A stretch of 6,751 nucleotides of DNA, from positions 1 through 6,751 of the forward strand of contig SEDG01000130.1 in assembly GCA_004295885.1 (NCBI GenBank), given 5' to 3'. The DNA comes from Pedobacter sp. (GTDB taxonomy: Bacteria; Bacteroidota; Bacteroidia; Sphingobacteriales; Sphingobacteriaceae). The notes under the pieces were generated by a model. The model ran no database searches. It was not told the DNA's origin and worked only from the letters and a program-made list of their open reading frames with translations. This document shows positions 1-6,194 of the stretch, piece after piece (the stretch's first letter is position 1; each line of letters begins with the position of its first letter). The position numbers were made by a program, and so were the translations under genes.

Positions 1-22
1 TTGTACGATTTGATTAAACAAT

Positions 23-116
23 AATTGTTGGTTAACTGGTTAATTGTTAAAAACGGTTATTTGTAAGGTACAGTTAAACAGTTTAAGCAATTTTACAATT
101 AACCAGTTAAACAAAC
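23..116. repeat. Palindromic intergenic element of degenerate 8-nt units
   Basis: The left half contains GTTAACTG and GTTAATTG back to back (31-46), followed by looser copies. The right half contains CAGTTAAA and CAGTTTAA (71-86), followed by degenerate copies to about 116. TTAACTGGTTAATTGT at 32-47 is the exact reverse complement of 95-110, which gives a 16-bp perfect stem around a 47-nt loop. The right arm overlaps the end of the DUF4286 gene and contains its stop codon. As RNA it could form a 3' hairpin on the minus-strand transcript, but no U-run marks it as a classical terminator. It resembles the octamer element at 6118-6178 in design. No gene is visible in bases 1-106. Confidence 0.75.
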
Positions 117-406
117 TCCATCAAAGTACGAAAAGCAACAAACCTATTTTCGAACTTGCTTTGTAAATCTGCTTGTAAAGCAGGAGCGTAGTTTGCTTGA
201 TAATCATCGTATTCAGCTAAACTCTCTGCTACATATTGGGTGCAGTAGGTTACGCCTTCGTTAGGAGAATCTAAAACTTTTAAGAGGCGATTGGACACAA
301 ATTTTCCAGTTGCCATTACTTCTAGGATATGGATTTCCTGCATCCATTGCAACCACTCCTCAGCAGCTGTATCTTCTATAATTACAGTAACATTGTATAA
401 TAACAT
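107..406 (-). CDS. DUF4286 family protein
   Basis: This 99-aa protein begins MLLYNVTVIIED, carries a WLQWMQEIHILEVMATGKF block in its first 40 residues, and ends with a YAPALQADLQSKFENRFVAFRTL-type segment. Together these are the hallmarks of the DUF4286 family, small cytoplasmic Bacteroidota proteins of about 100 residues with a ferredoxin-like or antibiotic-monooxygenase-like look. No function is established for the family, and there is no signal peptide or membrane segment. The ATG at 404-406 is chosen because it matches the family N-terminus and sits 4 nt downstream of a strong TAnnTTTG promoter box. The stop codon falls inside a repeat element. The upstream TPR gene is on the same strand 86 bp away, but the promoter box in the gap suggests separate transcription. 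In related genomes I recall this family lying near rsmA (ksgA), which would be outside the left edge; this window does not show it. Confidence 0.9.
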   Translation of the reverse strand: MLLYNVTVIIEDTAAEEWLQWMQEIHILEVMATGKFVSNRLLKVLDSPNEGVTYCTQYVAESLAEYDDYQANYAPALQADLQSKFENRFVAFRTLMEFV

Positions 407-410
407 AGGG

Positions 411-418
411 CAAAGATA
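411..418 (-). promoter_or_regulatory. -7 promoter box (TATCTTTG) of the DUF4286 gene
   Basis: On the minus strand the sequence reads TATCTTTG, an exact match to the Bacteroidota -7 consensus TAnnTTTG, followed by CCCT and then the ATG at 406. Transcription would start at or within a few bases of the start codon, so the mRNA is probably leaderless or nearly so. I see no convincing TTG -33 element at the usual distance. Confidence 0.6.
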
Positions 419-492
419 ATTGTTTTGTTTAGATGTGAAGGTGTTAAGTTGATAATCACCTCAACGCCTAACCGACTGAACAGTTCAACTCC

Positions 493-2301
493 CTAAGTAC
501 CCACATTATCGCCACGGATATTCCTGAATCGCTTTCTGGCTTCTGCATTGAACATACTGCCAGGATAATCATTCATTAATTGTTGGAAAAGCTTTTTAGC
601 TTCTTCTGGGTTATTTAATTTTTTCTCATATAAATCACCCAAAATAAACAAGGCATCGTCTGTCCAAATACTATCGTGATGATTAGCAATAATCTCCTTC
701 AGCATAGTTTCTGCTTTTGTTACATCACTTGTCTTGATAAATATCTTTGCTTTAGCCATCAAAACATCGTCGGCTAAGCTATTATTCGGATAAGCAATAT
801 TAATGCTGTCGAGTTTAGTTAAAGATTGGTCTGGCCTATTCATAAATTGTAGCATTTCTGCATCAGCATACATTTTCAGTGCAAGGCTATCATTTGTGCT
901 TTGTAGATTATCGTTGATTAGCAGACTTAAGTTTAAAGCATCGTTGGCAATTAATTGTGATGTTGACGCCTTTAAGACATCAGCCTGAGATTTAGCATAA
1001 TTAAAATCACCTACGTAAAAGAAGATTCTAGCTGAGCGAAATTTTGCTTCATTGCCTAGTGGTTGGTTTTCAAATTGTTTAGAAACCTGCTCATAGGCCA
1101 AAATAGCTTCCCAAGGTTGCTTAGTTAAGATATAAATATCGCCTAAATCCATTTTTATTTGAGCAGCATCACTTGGAGAAATACCAGAGGTTTCTAAGGC
1201 ACTTTCTAAAGTCAATTCTGCCTTTTTTAAATCATTGAGGTAATAGGCTTGTAAGTTTGCCAACTTTCTTAACGCTACTAATCCCTGTCCGTTTCTCCCG
1301 TATTTTGCTAAAACTTCCTCATATTCTTTTGCAAGAGCATCGATTGCTGTTTTTTCATACTTGCCTGATATGGCCAATTCATATTTAGCATTAATTAAAG
1401 CGACTTTGGCAGCAAGATATAACTCATTCTCTTCGCCTTTGGTTAGAATGTATTCGTAAGCTTTAATCGCAGTTGCGTAAGCCTTGTTAGCAACAAAAGT
1501 ATAAGCTGTGTTAAACAGTAAATTACCATCACCTTTGGTACGTTTGTCTTGAGCAATCAACTGACGTAATGCCATTTCATATTGCTGTTGTTGAATGTAT
1601 TGCCAAGTTAGTAATTCAGTATAAATCTCAGTCTGAGGGTCTTTCTGAATTTTCTTTAATAAGGCATTTTGCAATAATTGATAATCTGCATTGTCTTCAA
1701 ATACCGAAGCTAATACACCTTGGGCCTGCGGCAATAATTGAGGAGTGCTTGCCAATACATTGATATATTCCTGTATCAGCATTTGTTTGTCTTTTTTAAA
1801 ACGATAAATGCTTAGCAACTCAAATTGGAACATCTGCTCGTCGCCAAAAATCTTTCTTCCCTGCAAGAAAGCGGAAATTGCCATGTCATAAGCTTCAAAT
1901 CTGTAAAACGCATTAGCCATGTCCCTAAATTTGTTCTCGTCTTTAGGCGTGTTATTAATTGCTTCTTGAAAAATTTTATTAGCATCCGCTGTGCGACCAT
2001 TTTCTTGATAAACCCTGCCTAGTGCAATTGCATATTGAGATTTTTGAGGGTATTGTTTAATGAGTTTTTTAAGAATGGTTTCTGCCTCGGTGTATTTTTT
2101 AACCTTAATGAGGGACGAGAAGTATAAATCAAAATAACTGTCGTTTTTAGTTTTATTAAATAATTTTTCTAAAAGCACTGCAGCTTTTTCAAACTCTCCT
2201 TGTTGATAATATTGATAGGCTAATGCCTCATCCATATTGTCTTGGGCTTGCAAAAGGACGAATGAAAAACTAAAAAATATAATTAAAAATAATTTCTTCA
2301 T
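493..2301 (-). CDS. Secreted tetratricopeptide-repeat (TPR) protein
   Basis: This 602-aa protein opens with a classic signal peptide (MKKLFLIIFFSFSFVLLQA, cleavage likely after A19, before QDN), so it should be periplasmic or attached to the envelope. The rest is almost entirely helical repeats. TPR-like units with G/A/Y spacing start near residue 26 (ALAYQYYQQGEFEKAAVLLE), continue through about 60-130, recur around 265-290 and 385-420, and end with a clear TPR_6-like unit at 548-580 (ALFILGDLYEKK...EEAKKLFQQLMNDYP), as in YbgF/BamD-type scaffolds. No catalytic motif is visible; the role is probably protein-protein scaffolding, partner unknown. The ATG at 2299-2301 is chosen because it puts the Lys-Lys signal peptide at the N-terminus; an in-frame TTG at 2320-2322 would add only seven poorly placed residues. 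It runs divergently from the S9 lipoprotein gene. No obvious TAnnTTTG box was found upstream. Confidence 0.88.
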   Translation of the reverse strand: MKKLFLIIFFSFSFVLLQAQDNMDEALAYQYYQQGEFEKAAVLLEKLFNKTKNDSYFDLYFSSLIKVKKYTEAETILKKLIKQYPQKSQYAIALGRVYQENGRTADANKIFQEAINNTPKDENKFRDMANAFYRFEAYDMAISAFLQGRKIFGDEQMFQFELLSIYRFKKDKQMLIQEYINVLASTPQLLPQAQGVLASVFEDNADYQLLQNALLKKIQKDPQTEIYTELLTWQYIQQQQYEMALRQLIAQDKRTKGDGNLLFNTAYTFVANKAYATAIKAYEYILTKGEENELYLAAKVALINAKYELAISGKYEKTAIDALAKEYEEVLAKYGRNGQGLVALRKLANLQAYYLNDLKKAELTLESALETSGISPSDAAQIKMDLGDIYILTKQPWEAILAYEQVSKQFENQPLGNEAKFRSARIFFYVGDFNYAKSQADVLKASTSQLIANDALNLSLLINDNLQSTNDSLALKMYADAEMLQFMNRPDQSLTKLDSINIAYPNNSLADDVLMAKAKIFIKTSDVTKAETMLKEIIANHHDSIWTDDALFILGDLYEKKLNNPEEAKKLFQQLMNDYPGSMFNAEARKRFRNIRGDNVGT

Positions 2302-2400
2302 TAGAAATGAATGATTTACCAATGCTTTAAATTTAATGATTTACAATAGCATTTAAGCGTTTTTGTTAAAATAACGAAAATTGTTAAAGCGTATTCTAAA

Positions 2401-2476
2401 TGTTACTTATAAAATTATTTGAATAAAAGCAATGTTGCTACATTGAGACCCACAACATCATTTTGCATAAGTAACA
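2401..2476. repeat. Inverted repeat TGTTACTTAT in the divergent intergenic region
   Basis: TGTTACTTAT at 2401-2410 is the exact reverse complement of ATAAGTAACA at 2467-2476, with 56 bp between. The pair sits about 100 bp before the TPR start and about 60 bp before the S9 gene, upstream of the proposed S9 promoter box. It could be a pair of operator half-sites or a DNA-looping site. In such AT-rich sequence, chance is a real alternative. Confidence 0.4.
2430..2445. other. Small perfect hairpin CAATGT-tgct-ACATTG
   Basis: This 6-bp perfect stem with a 4-nt loop is nested inside the longer inverted repeat at 2401-2476. ATGTTG (2432-2437) can alternatively pair with CAACAT (2453-2458), so two mutually exclusive structures exist. 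The site lies upstream of the likely S9 transcription start and could instead be in a long leader of the TPR gene on the other strand. It is not followed by a T-run, so a terminator is unlikely. Confidence 0.35.
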
Positions 2477-2513
2477 ATATTAATAATTACTGTTATGGGC
2501 AAGTAGGGTTGTG

Positions 2514-2521
2514 TATTTTTG
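2514..2521 (+). promoter_or_regulatory. -7 promoter box (TATTTTTG) of the S9-HK-RR unit
   Basis: TATTTTTG matches the Bacteroidota consensus TAnnTTTG exactly and is followed by CAGGG, a context common at such promoters. It ends 15 nt before the ATG at 2537, which implies a leader of only around ten bases. A clear TTG at -33 is not evident. It is the only good box seen upstream of the plus-strand genes and would drive the S9 lipoprotein, the kinase and probably the response regulator. Confidence 0.6.
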
Positions 2522-2536
2522 CAGGGTACTTTTACT

Positions 2537-4429
2537 ATGACGATTACTAAAAAATTTCTTTTGATGATGCTAGTTGCATTCTTATTTGCCTGTAACAAGG
2601 TAGAAAAGGTTGCTCTTATCCCTGTTAATGATTTTTTTAAATCGCAAGACAAGGCTACTTACAGAATATCGCCAGATGGCAAAAGCATTTCTTACTTAAA
2701 GCTAGAAAATAAGAAACAGAACCTTTTTGTAGAAGATATTGCCACTGGAAAAATAGTACAGTTAACCCATTTAAAAGAGAAAAATATTAGCTTTTACTCT
2801 TGGGTAAGTAACAATGAGCTAATTTATTACAAGGAAAAGGCAGGAGAGAAATTTCAATCAGATTTGTTTATTATTGATAAACAGGGGGCAAATGAGAGGC
2901 AGCTAAACTCTAATGCAAAAAGCAGGATTAGGGTTTTGGAAGACCAATTGATTGAGGATAAATTTCTATTGATTCTTTCCAATCAGCGAGATTCTACAGT
3001 GTCTGATGTGTATCGGTTAAATGTGAGAGATGGAAATATGTCTATGGCGGCACAAAACCCTGGAAATATTACCAACTGGATGACAGATTCGAAGGGTAAA
3101 TTAAGAATGGCAGTTTCCAGTGATGGCGTGAATCAAACTTTGTGGTATCGTGAGAATGAATTCCAAAAATTCAAGGCCATACTTAGCATCAATTTTAAAA
3201 CAACCTTAATGCCTGTTGCATTTGCAGAGGATAAACCTAACATTATATATGCCATCTCGGATGTGAATAGGGATAAAAGTGCTTTAGTGGAGTTAGATTG
3301 TATTACAGGAAAAGAAAAAAGCATACTGTTCGCAAATGATACTTTGAATGTTGTTGAGGCACAATATTCTAGACAAAAGGGAAAGATAGCGTATGTGGTT
3401 TGTGAAACTTGGAAAAAAGAAAAACACTATCTAGACAATGATGCCAAGTTGCTCTATCAGAAAATAGATGAACTATTACCAAAGACAGAATCGAGAATTT
3501 TAGATAGAGACAAAAACGAAAACGTATTTGTAATTAGAACATTTACCGACCGCAATCCAGGCTCATACTATTTATACGTTGCAAGTACAGGGAAAATAAA
3601 AAAGCTAAGTGATATTAATTCTTCAATCAAGGAAGAACAAATGTGCGAAATGAAACCGATTAGTTATTCTACCAGAGATGGGATGAAGATTAACGGGTAC
3701 CTAACCTTGCCTTTAAATAAAGACGCGAAGAATTTGCCAGTTGTCGTGATGCCGCATAACGGCCCTGGACAAAGAAATACTTGGGGTTACAATGCAGAAG
3801 TGCAGTTTTTGGCAAATAGGGGTTATGCAGTTTTGCAAATTAACTACAGAGGTTCTGCTGGTTATGGAAAGAATTTTTATGCTGCGGGATTTAAACAGTG
3901 GGGTGGCAAAATACAAGATGATATTGATGACGGCGTGAAATGGTTAATCAACGAAAAAATTGCTAACCCTCAAAAAATTGCCATCTACGGAAATGGTTTT
4001 GGTGGGTTTATTGCCTTAAATAGCGCCATACAAAGTCCGAAATTATACAAATGTGCGGCCTCAAATTCTGGAGTGCTTAATTTATTGAGTTACATTAAAT
4101 CTATACCTCCATTTTTAAAATCTAACTTACAGATGTATTATGATATAGTGGGCAATCCTGATACTGAGTTTGACTACATGAGGCAAGCATCACCAGTTTT
4201 TCATGCAGATAAGGTTAACATTCCTATCTTTATTACGCAGAATGTAAAAGACCAAAGAATTAACTCAAATGATGCCATACAGTTTGTTAAGGAATTAAAG
4301 AAACGCAGCGTTAATGTAACCTATCTTGAAAAAGATGATGCATTTTTCTCTGCAAATAGAGAGGAAAAAAGACAGAAGGTTTATACCGCTTTAGAACAAT
4401 TCTTGGAGAGTAATTTGAAAAAGAAATAA
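2537..4429 (+). CDS. S9 (prolyl oligopeptidase) family lipoprotein, predicted catalytically inactive
   Basis: This 630-aa protein starts with a lipoprotein signal peptide (MTITKKFLLMMLVAFLFAC, lipobox LFAC, lipidated Cys19), so it is predicted to be anchored in the envelope. Residues about 33-385 look like the S9 beta-propeller (YRISPDGKSISYL near 42-54, followed by WD40/PD40-like strands). Residues about 388-628 are the alpha/beta-hydrolase domain, with the family landmarks HNGPG (407-411), NYRGSAGYG and QWGGKIQDDIDD. The nucleophile motif GxSxGG reads GNGFGG (485-490), putting Gly487 (codon GGT, 3995-3997) where Ser belongs. The aspartate motif HGxxDxRV reads QNVKDQRI, with Asp572 kept. The GHGF histidine region reads DDAF, with Asp601 for His. 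Two of three triad residues are gone, so peptidase activity is not expected. The ATG at 2537 is preferred over an in-frame TTG at 2519, which lies inside the promoter box. The histidine kinase gene follows after 14 bp. Family membership is secure; the function is unknown. Confidence 0.9.
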   Translation: MTITKKFLLMMLVAFLFACNKVEKVALIPVNDFFKSQDKATYRISPDGKSISYLKLENKKQNLFVEDIATGKIVQLTHLKEKNISFYSWVSNNELIYYKEKAGEKFQSDLFIIDKQGANERQLNSNAKSRIRVLEDQLIEDKFLLILSNQRDSTVSDVYRLNVRDGNMSMAAQNPGNITNWMTDSKGKLRMAVSSDGVNQTLWYRENEFQKFKAILSINFKTTLMPVAFAEDKPNIIYAISDVNRDKSALVELDCITGKEKSILFANDTLNVVEAQYSRQKGKIAYVVCETWKKEKHYLDNDAKLLYQKIDELLPKTESRILDRDKNENVFVIRTFTDRNPGSYYLYVASTGKIKKLSDINSSIKEEQMCEMKPISYSTRDGMKINGYLTLPLNKDAKNLPVVVMPHNGPGQRNTWGYNAEVQFLANRGYAVLQINYRGSAGYGKNFYAAGFKQWGGKIQDDIDDGVKWLINEKIANPQKIAIYGNGFGGFIALNSAIQSPKLYKCAASNSGVLNLLSYIKSIPPFLKSNLQMYYDIVGNPDTEFDYMRQASPVFHADKVNIPIFITQNVKDQRINSNDAIQFVKELKKRSVNVTYLEKDDAFFSANREEKRQKVYTALEQFLESNLKKK

Positions 4430-4443
4430 CCTTTTAAACTAAA

Positions 4444-6114
4444 ATGGTTTCAGAAAAAGACAGTGGTTATCGCAAGAATTTTTCGTTGATAGTAACCTTT
4501 ATTGGCTTAATTTCTATCATTTTTGTGCTTTCATTGTTTTTATCTTACAACTTCAGTAAAAAGAATATTGAGAATGATTTTGTATCGGCCAAAGCCAATG
4601 TTTTAGAGGAAAGCATTAAACCTTACAATGATTTCTTTCTAAATAAATTGCCGGAAATTTCCTATTACAATGGTTTTTTAGATTCTGCAACGGCATCAAA
4701 ATTTACTGACACTATATTACTGCAATATCCATTTGTTAAAAAAGTTGTTTTTTATGATGCTCAAGTAAAAAACCTAAAGTACGAGGAAAGTGGGATTAGC
4801 TATGGAGATTGCTCAATTGGTACTAAAAGCGTATTTCAATTTGCGAGAGCTTTACCGAAGGATTCTATTAAATTATTTGGAGAAAACGATGTAATTAATA
4901 ATGCAGATATTGATGACTTTAATAAGCTTTCTCTAAAACTAATCACTTATGTGCAAAAGCTAGACACTGCAACAGTTCCAACTCAAGAGCAGCTGTTTAG
5001 CAATTTTACCAATATCAGGTCTAACCGCATCGATTATTTCAACATTCCAAATTTTGAAGATTTAAAGGTCTATAAAAAGATGATAGCTGGGAAGTTAGCT
5101 TCTGACCCTGTATATCAGCAAGATATGCTTTCTTTTGAATTGGACCCGGGTAAAATAAAGATTAAAAATACAAGGCCCTTGCTTTATGAAAAGATAAGCG
5201 TTGTGCCTGTGACTTACGACCCATTAGATACTTCATCAGATTATGTGACTGGAGAAATTACGCTAGGTGGGCCATTCTCAGATTATAAACTATATTTTAT
5301 CTCCGCTAAATCATTTGTAAAAAAGGAGATCTTTAGCTATTTCCTTCCAATTGCCGCACTGTTGTTGCTATTTTATGGTGTGTTAGTTTTGGTGGCTTTT
5401 CTAATTTATAGAAACTTAAACATTAACCATAAGATGTTTAAATTGCAGTATGATTTTGTGACAAATCTTACTCACGAGTTTAAAACGCCTGTAAGTGTAA
5501 TTAAAATTGCGGGGAATAACATCAAAAGTTCTTCGGGCTTGTCTGAGCGAGAACAACAGATGTACGGTAGGATTTTAGACGAGGAAGCTGATAAACTGAA
5601 TGGTTTGATGAATAAGCTTTTGGCATTTACACAGATAGAGAATAAAGCGATTACATTAAATAGAGATGAAATTAACATCGTTGATTTTATTGAAAGTACG
5701 ATAGAAGTTCATACCTTAAAGCATCCAGATTTTTATATTACCTATGAAACTTCTGGTTTTACCACCTTTATTACAGACCCAGTTTTGCTAGGGAGTTTAT
5801 TCGATAACTTGGCAGAAAATGCTTACAAATATTCGCCCCCAAACAAAAAGAAATTACACATATCTGCTCGAATGATTAAAGACCGAGTTGTACTAAGATT
5901 TAAGGATACTGGTATTGGTATTCCATCATCAGAAATAAATAATATCTTTAAAAAGTTTTATCGTATCCAAAACAGATATAATCAAAATGGAAGTGTTGGA
6001 TTAGGTTTGGCTTTCTGTAAAGAACTGGTTAATTTTATGGATGGAGAAATCTCTGTAAAGAGTGTTGTGGATAAAGGAACAGAATTTAAAATTGTACTAC
6101 CCTATAATAATTGA
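4444..6114 (+). CDS. Transmembrane sensor histidine kinase (two-component)
   Basis: This 556-aa kinase probably phosphorylates the response regulator encoded next. Membrane helix 1 lies at about residues 12-34, and a large periplasmic sensor region at about 35-298. Helix 2 is at about 299-322 (FLPIAALLLLFYGVLVLVAF). No HAMP or PAS domain is obvious before the HisKA domain. The H-box is FVTNLTHEFKTP with phospho-acceptor His344 and an intact HExxT motif (Glu345, Thr348). The HATPase_c domain shows an N-box (DNLAENAYKYS, Asn459), a G1-box (DTGIGI, Asp488), an F-box-like FKKFY and a G2-box (GLGLA, 519-523). All catalytic motifs are present, so it should be active. The periplasmic part is not a domain I recognise; its size and the long helix after TM1 would fit a Cache-like fold, as inference. 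The start lies 14 bp after the S9 gene, indicating co-transcription. The input signal is unknown. Confidence 0.95.
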   Translation: MVSEKDSGYRKNFSLIVTFIGLISIIFVLSLFLSYNFSKKNIENDFVSAKANVLEESIKPYNDFFLNKLPEISYYNGFLDSATASKFTDTILLQYPFVKKVVFYDAQVKNLKYEESGISYGDCSIGTKSVFQFARALPKDSIKLFGENDVINNADIDDFNKLSLKLITYVQKLDTATVPTQEQLFSNFTNIRSNRIDYFNIPNFEDLKVYKKMIAGKLASDPVYQQDMLSFELDPGKIKIKNTRPLLYEKISVVPVTYDPLDTSSDYVTGEITLGGPFSDYKLYFISAKSFVKKEIFSYFLPIAALLLLFYGVLVLVAFLIYRNLNINHKMFKLQYDFVTNLTHEFKTPVSVIKIAGNNIKSSSGLSEREQQMYGRILDEEADKLNGLMNKLLAFTQIENKAITLNRDEINIVDFIESTIEVHTLKHPDFYITYETSGFTTFITDPVLLGSLFDNLAENAYKYSPPNKKKLHISARMIKDRVVLRFKDTGIGIPSSEINNIFKKFYRIQNRYNQNGSVGLGLAFCKELVNFMDGEISVKSVVDKGTEFKIVLPYNN

Positions 6115-6117
6115 AAT

Positions 6118-6178
6118 GTTGTAAAGTTGTAAAGTTGTAATGTTGCTGGTCAACTTTTCAATCTTTAAACTTTCCAAC
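6118..6178. repeat. Octamer-repeat hairpin between kinase and response regulator
   Basis: The left arm (6118-6145) is GTTGTAAA, GTTGTAAA, GTTGTAAT, GTTG, a tandem 8-nt repeat. The right arm (6151-6178) is CAACTTTT, CAATCTTT, AAACTTTC, CAAC, with the same 8-nt period. The arms are both 28 nt, are inverted relative to each other, match at 21 of 28 positions and enclose a 5-nt loop (CTGGT). The element fills most of the 80-bp gap. Without a U-run it is not a typical terminator; it could attenuate read-through, stabilise the upstream mRNA or be a neutral interspersed repeat. Confidence 0.75.
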
Positions 6179-6194
6179 CTTAAAACAAATAAAT

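Noticed and set aside
419..492. Short stems (AGGTG/CACCT, GTTGA/TCAAC, ACTG/CAGT) as a terminator of the TPR gene.
   Set aside because: The stems are only 4-5 bp and no U-run follows on the minus strand; they are too weak to call.
803..2022. Short plus- and minus-strand open frames of 60-65 codons inside the TPR gene.
   Set aside because: They overlap a well-supported coding frame, have no family resemblance and no promoter; they are shadows.
2302..2322. Seven-residue N-terminal extension of the TPR protein from a TTG start.
   Set aside because: It would push the Lys-Lys signal peptide inward. The ATG at 2301 gives a standard signal peptide start.
2519..2536. Upstream TTG start for the S9 lipoprotein.
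   Set aside because: The TTG lies within the TATTTTTG promoter box, so it would precede the transcript start. The ATG at 2537 gives a normal-length lipoprotein signal.
3995..3997. Gly487 as a single-base sequencing error for Ser (AGT to GGT).
   Set aside because: The His position and the HG of the Asp motif are also changed, so one error cannot explain the loss of the active site.
6118..6145. Tandem GTTGTAAA units as a CRISPR-like array.
   Set aside because: The units are 8 nt with no spacers between them and no cas genes are present; this is a simple octamer repeat arm.
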